A stretch of 64,000 bases of DNA from JAISFI01 sp031553775. GTDB taxonomy: Bacteria; Bacteroidota; Bacteroidia; Bacteroidales; Azobacteroidaceae. The notes beneath the pieces are model-generated. The model was not told the DNA's origin. It did not search any database and saw only the letters and a program-made list of their open reading frames with translations. Where the stretch lies: the NCBI GenBank assembly GCA_031553775.1, contig JAVBLA010000012.1, positions 1 through 64,000 on the forward strand. Direction: 5' to 3'. Positions within the stretch are counted from its first letter, which is position 1, and each line of letters opens with the position of its first letter. Position numbers and translations under genes: made by a program. This document shows, piece after piece, positions 60,725 through 64,000 of this stretch.

Positions 60725-61876
60725 ATGAAAGCAAACAACCGATTACTATCATTAGATATATTGCGTGGGATTACCATTGCCGGAATGATTCTGGTCAATA
60801 ACCCCGGAACCTGGGGGGCTATATATGCTCCTTTGCGCCACGTACCCTGGAACGGTTTGACACCTACCGATCTGGTTTTTCCTTTTTTCATGTTTATCAT
60901 GGGTGTATCCATGTATATTTCTTTGAAAAAATATGAATGGAAGCTGACTAAAGAATGTGTTTTCAAAATTTTGAAAAGAAGTATCCTGATCTTCCTGGTA
61001 GGATATGGTTTGAATTGGTTTTCTTATGGTTTAAGCCGTTTTACGGCACTTGCCGATCTGGATTTTACCGATAGGATGATGAACAGTTTTCTCGATTTTG
61101 GCCATATCAGGGTATTTGGAGTGATGCAACGTTTGTCGATTGCATATTGTTTCGGTTCTTTACTGGGATGTTGGATCAAAAAAATACGATATGTGCCATT
61201 GGTAGCCGTGATTATTCTTCTGGTTTACTGGATTGTTCTGGCTTTTAATCAGGGATTTTCTTTTTCCGAAAATAATATCATATCAGTAATTGATCATTCT
61301 CTGGTAGGAGAGAGCAGAATGTATTATGATACAAATCCGGAAGGGGCCAGGATTGCTTTCGATCCGGAAGGATTGTTATCGTCGATCGGGAGTATCGCGC
61401 ATGTATTATTGGGTTTTTATGCAGGATTTCTGATACTGAATAGTAAAAAAGACAATGAAAAAGTCATTCGCAACCTATTTATATATGGCACGATTATCTT
61501 GTTTGCCGGTTTGTTATTACAATATGGCTGTCCCATCAATAAAAAAATCTGGAGTTCCACTTTTGTTCTAAGTACCTGTGGATTTGCCTCCCTTCTACTG
61601 GCACTGTTAATTTGGATCATCGATATTGAAGGATACCGGAAGTGGAGTTTGTTTTTTGAATCGTTCGGTATCAATCCGTTATTCTTGTTTGTTTCAGGCT
61701 CTTTATTTTCCACAATTTTCAGAATATCAGGGATTAAGGAGTTTGTTTTTGGGAAAATCCTGAGTCCGTACATGGATGTGTATCTGGCATCTGTAATCTA
61801 TGCCATCCTGTTCGTCGGTTTCATTTGGCTGGTGGGATATTACCTGTATAAAAAGCAGATTTATATAAAACTTTGA
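60725..61876 (+). CDS. DUF5009/COG4299 membrane protein (heparan-alpha-glucosaminide N-acetyltransferase-like)
   Basis: A 383-residue integral membrane protein with about ten helices. It starts with RLLSLDILRGITIAGMILVN and has GLTPTDLVFPFFMFIMGVSM, a motif pair shared by NagX, human HGSNAT and DUF5009 proteins. Conserved RVFGVMQRLSIAYC and DPEGLLSSIGSIAHVLLGFY follow. Acetyl transfer to sugars or a transport role are both proposed for this family; in the T. forsythia MurNAc locus I recall a protein of this kind linked to uptake, but I am not certain. Genes for murQ, a kinase and a regulator follow. Confidence 0.86.
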   Translation: MKANNRLLSLDILRGITIAGMILVNNPGTWGAIYAPLRHVPWNGLTPTDLVFPFFMFIMGVSMYISLKKYEWKLTKECVFKILKRSILIFLVGYGLNWFSYGLSRFTALADLDFTDRMMNSFLDFGHIRVFGVMQRLSIAYCFGSLLGCWIKKIRYVPLVAVIILLVYWIVLAFNQGFSFSENNIISVIDHSLVGESRMYYDTNPEGARIAFDPEGLLSSIGSIAHVLLGFYAGFLILNSKKDNEKVIRNLFIYGTIILFAGLLLQYGCPINKKIWSSTFVLSTCGFASLLLALLIWIIDIEGYRKWSLFFESFGINPLFLFVSGSLFSTIFRISGIKEFVFGKILSPYMDVYLASVIYAILFVGFIWLVGYYLYKKQIYIKL

Positions 61877-61931
61877 AAAAATAAACTGCTTAAATCTTTG
61901 ATAATTATTATGATATCTCAAAATAAAGCTT

Positions 61932-61939
61932 TAATTTTG
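61932..61939 (+). promoter_or_regulatory. -7 box of the GntR/FadR gene
   Basis: TAATTTTG, exact TAnnTTTG, 19 bases before the ATG at 61959. No -33 at the usual spacing. Confidence 0.45.
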
Positions 61940-61958
61940 CAGACTTAAATAAAAATAG

Positions 61959-62717
61959 ATGGATCAAAAATACATGGAAGATATATTTTCTAAAATAGGT
62001 ACTACGCAGACCTTGAGTCAGAAAATAGAACGAAGAATAGAAGAAGCGATCAGGCAACGGAAATTAGTTCCGGGCAATAAACTTCCTTCCGAAAAAGAAC
62101 TCTGTGCTTCATTTGTAGTGAGCCGTACGGCTTTGCGTGAAGCTCTGCGTCGTTTAAGCGCCAGGGGTTTGGTGGAAATTAAAAAAGGAAGTGGCATGTA
62201 CGTTTCCGAGATTGCCATCGAAGATGCGGTGAAGTCGCTGAACCTGTATTACGATTTGAAATTCGATTCCAACCTGATTGCGCAAATGATTGAGATGCGA
62301 AGCCTGTTTGAGCCGCAGATTGCCCGTTTGGCAGCACGTAACAGAACGGAAGAAGATATCCAGGTATTAAGCCATAATATAGTGGAATTGCAGGAATGTA
62401 ATCCGGACAATACGCAAATGGAGGCTGATATTATCAATCGCTTCCATACAAACCTGGCGAAAGCGACAGGCAATCCGATGGTGATAGTCAGTATGGAGCC
62501 TGTCTATTCCCTGCTTCCACGGATGCGTAATTTCATGTATGCCAATATAGACGGAGAAAAAGAATTTACACTGGCTGCCCAGAGTACAATACTGGAAGCC
62601 GTTAAGAATAAAGATGAGGTATTGGCGTCTGATGAAATGATAAAATTACTGAAGCGTAATCATGAAATATACGATACTTATTTCAAGGCTATGCTTAGCG
62701 GTAACAATTCCAAATAA
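61959..62717 (+). CDS. GntR family (FadR/FCD) transcriptional regulator
   Basis: A 252-residue regulator. Winged helix at about 18-88 with QRKLVPGNKLPSEKELCASF and VSRTALREALRRLSARGLVE; all-helical FCD ligand domain about 95-245, whose metal/ligand residues include FHTNLAKATGNPM. Such proteins are relieved by acids or sugar acids. Position beside murQ and a sugar kinase suggests it controls the amino-sugar genes; a palindrome GTnnnAC site would be expected in the divergent promoters, but I did not identify one. Convergent with murQ, 9 bases apart. Confidence 0.92.
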   Translation: MDQKYMEDIFSKIGTTQTLSQKIERRIEEAIRQRKLVPGNKLPSEKELCASFVVSRTALREALRRLSARGLVEIKKGSGMYVSEIAIEDAVKSLNLYYDLKFDSNLIAQMIEMRSLFEPQIARLAARNRTEEDIQVLSHNIVELQECNPDNTQMEADIINRFHTNLAKATGNPMVIVSMEPVYSLLPRMRNFMYANIDGEKEFTLAAQSTILEAVKNKDEVLASDEMIKLLKRNHEIYDTYFKAMLSGNNSK

Positions 62718-62726
62718 AGTAAGTCT

Positions 62727-63572
62727 TCAGGATTTATTTCTTTTAGTATATTTATCCAATACATTTTTAACCGATCCATGTTTCAGCAGGAGACTTTCGG
62801 ATTGTTCCATCGGGAGTCCCAGTTCTTCCATGATCATGCGTGCACCTCTGTTGACTAGTTTTTTATTGGTAAGCTGCATATTGACCATTTTATTTCCTTT
62901 GACTCTTCCCATTTTGATCATCAGCGTGGTAGAAAGCATATTCAGGATTAATTTCTGGGCGGTTCCTGCTTTAAGGCGTGTGCTTCCGGTAACGAATTCC
63001 GGACCGACGACAGCTTCGATCGGATATTCTGCTGCCTGTGCCAGGGGTGAGTCCGGGTTACAGGTAATACAGCCGGTGAGCAAGCCTTTTTCTCTGGCGG
63101 TTTTAACGCCTCCGATCACGTAAGGAGTGGTTCCGGAAGCAGCTATTCCGATCACTGTGTCTAACGAGTTGATATTAAAACCGATCAATTCTTCCCAGGC
63201 CTTTTGCATATCGTCTTCGGCAGCTTCGACGGCAGAACGGAGGGCTTTGTCCCCGCCGGCTATCAAACCGATGACAATGCCGGGTGATACCCCGAAAGTG
63301 GGAGGGAGCTCGGAGGCATCCAATACTCCCAGCCGTCCACTGGTTCCTGCCCCTAAATAAAAGACACGACCGCCGGAAGGCATCCGTTCCAGTATTTTAT
63401 CTACTAAGACTTCTATCTGAGGAATAGCTTTAGCAATAGCCAGATGTATTTTGGCATCTTCCTGGTTAATCCCGGTCAGTATTTCATGTACCGACATTTG
63501 GTCCAGGTGTTCGAATTCCGATGGGGATTCGGTGATGCTCAGTGTTGCTTTTTTTGTTTCTGTTACTAACAT
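62727..63572 (-). CDS. murQ: N-acetylmuramic acid 6-phosphate etherase
   Basis: A 281-residue SIS-domain lyase converting MurNAc-6-phosphate to GlcNAc-6-phosphate and D-lactate in wall recycling. Markers are RVFYLGAGTSGRLGVLDASE, PPTFGVSPGIVIGLIAGGD, GIAASGTTPYVIGG and GSTRLKAGTAQKLILNMLST; the catalytic Glu lies in the DASE/EAAEDD region. Slightly shorter than E. coli MurQ (lacks part of the C-terminal UBA-like tail). One base separates it from the kinase gene upstream, so the two are cotranscribed. Confidence 0.95.
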   Translation of the reverse strand: MLVTETKKATLSITESPSEFEHLDQMSVHEILTGINQEDAKIHLAIAKAIPQIEVLVDKILERMPSGGRVFYLGAGTSGRLGVLDASELPPTFGVSPGIVIGLIAGGDKALRSAVEAAEDDMQKAWEELIGFNINSLDTVIGIAASGTTPYVIGGVKTAREKGLLTGCITCNPDSPLAQAAEYPIEAVVGPEFVTGSTRLKAGTAQKLILNMLSTTLMIKMGRVKGNKMVNMQLTNKKLVNRGARMIMEELGLPMEQSESLLLKHGSVKNVLDKYTKRNKS

Positions 63573-63573
63573 T

Positions 63574-64000
63574 TTATTGAATTGATCTGTCGTGATTGAA
63601 ATGATAAGATATTAACCCTTCCATAGGAGCCTGGGATATCCCGGCAATTGTCATACCATGTTTCTGTGCTGTTTCTTCCAGATTTTTCCTGAAAACGGCC
63701 GCAATGCTTCCTGTGAAATGCAACGGATATTTCAATGATTCATTGTATTGCATGATATTTCTTTTGAAAAAATCATCGAAACTATCCGTAACTAAGCGAT
63801 TTATTTCCGGCTGGTCTACATGGGAAGCGATAAACCGTGTGAATTGGGCCATATAACGGTTGGGAAACGGTTTCCTGTATACGTTTTCCATGATTTCGGC
63901 GGGAGTCAGATTATATGTTGTGAAAAAATCTTCCCGGATGGATGCCGGTAACTGGTTTTTCAGAATGTCCGATAATAATTTTTTTCCTAATACGGATCCG
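63574..64000 (-). CDS. BadF/BadG-type sugar kinase (GlcNAc/MurNAc kinase-like), 5' end missing
   Basis: The last 142 residues of a protein whose start is beyond the right edge. The frame runs unbroken to 64000, beginning with GSVLGKKLLSDILKN, the DEGSG-x-x-LG block of N-acetylglucosamine kinases, and includes FTGSIAAVFRKNLEETAQKH and GISQAPMEGLISYH, the C-terminal part of the BadF/BadG ATPase family. Upstream of murQ with 1 base between, matching a MurNAc kinase-etherase pair (MurK-MurQ) as known from Tannerella and Clostridium. The ATG at 63891 is internal and not the start. Confidence 0.85.
   Translation of the reverse strand, partial: GSVLGKKLLSDILKNQLPASIREDFFTTYNLTPAEIMENVYRKPFPNRYMAQFTRFIASHVDQPEINRLVTDSFDDFFKRNIMQYNESLKYPLHFTGSIAAVFRKNLEETAQKHGMTIAGISQAPMEGLISYHFNHDRSIQ

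Overview
The window looks like chromosomal DNA of a Bacteroidales bacterium (phylum Bacteroidota). The evidence is a PorU-PorV pair of the type IX secretion system (T9SS), repeated promoter -7 boxes of the form TAnnTTTG (twice with a TTTG -33 box 20 to 21 bases upstream), a Bacteroidota-type YbeY metal motif, fused SpmA/SpmB, a DUF5683 gene beside parAB, and a moderate, AT-leaning base composition. A T9SS-carrying family such as Odoribacteraceae, Dysgonomonadaceae, Tannerellaceae or Porphyromonadaceae would fit; I cannot place it further.

Layout. 1-262: the C-terminal end of a probable large serine recombinase runs into the 3' end of a tRNA-Leu gene, the likely edge of an integrated element. 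316-6990: nitroreductase, Lrp regulator, two tandem FKBP prolyl isomerases, a TGS-type nucleoside kinase and the Rel (p)ppGpp enzyme. 7005-10939 (minus): parA, parB, a DUF5683 protein, a LysM lytic transglycosylase and rel form a segregation, cell-wall and stringent-response block. 11099-15246: surE, lpxB, psd, pssA and a SUI1-like factor. 15345-24684 (plus): rex, a FAH-family hydrolase, porU, porV, ispF, an S8 protease carrying its own T9SS tail, and xseA. 24688-33507 (minus): RlmL-like methyltransferase, PNPOx/Nim-like flavoprotein, argB, a hypothetical gene, a 1096-residue double TldD protein, and a HAD hydrolase-PnuC-thiamine pyrophosphokinase operon. 33823-44179 (mostly plus): GH127-type glycosidase, fused SpmAB, ybeY, mnmG, a parS-like palindrome, apt, and uvrC-dtd-mazG-deoC. 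44165-53952: prenyl synthase, polA, ychF, DUF3078 protein, M48 protease, orphan lpd, and rubrerythrin with an NAD(P)H oxidoreductase. 54245-58921: SulP transporter, radical SAM protein, nadA, an AT-rich gap dense in DnaA-box-like 9-mers, and a TrmH-like methyltransferase. 58943-64000: SSS symporter, DUF5009/COG4299 membrane protein, GntR/FadR regulator, murQ and a truncated BadF-type sugar kinase, together a likely amino-sugar (MurNAc) salvage locus.

Most of the window is housekeeping. The most notable signals are (i) parAB, an extended parS palindrome and a separate DnaA-box cluster in one 50-kb stretch, suggesting the window lies near the replication origin; (ii) a single-chain TldD duplication with one intact and one lost metal motif; (iii) intergenic arrays of a TTGAAAA heptamer that form large hairpins and sit next to start codons; (iv) two decayed copies of a GTCATTGCGAGGAG...GAAGCAATCTC palindromic repeat; (v) the recombinase/tRNA-Leu junction; and (vi) the MurNAc-like locus at the right edge. 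No CRISPR array, rRNA or intact insertion sequence was seen.
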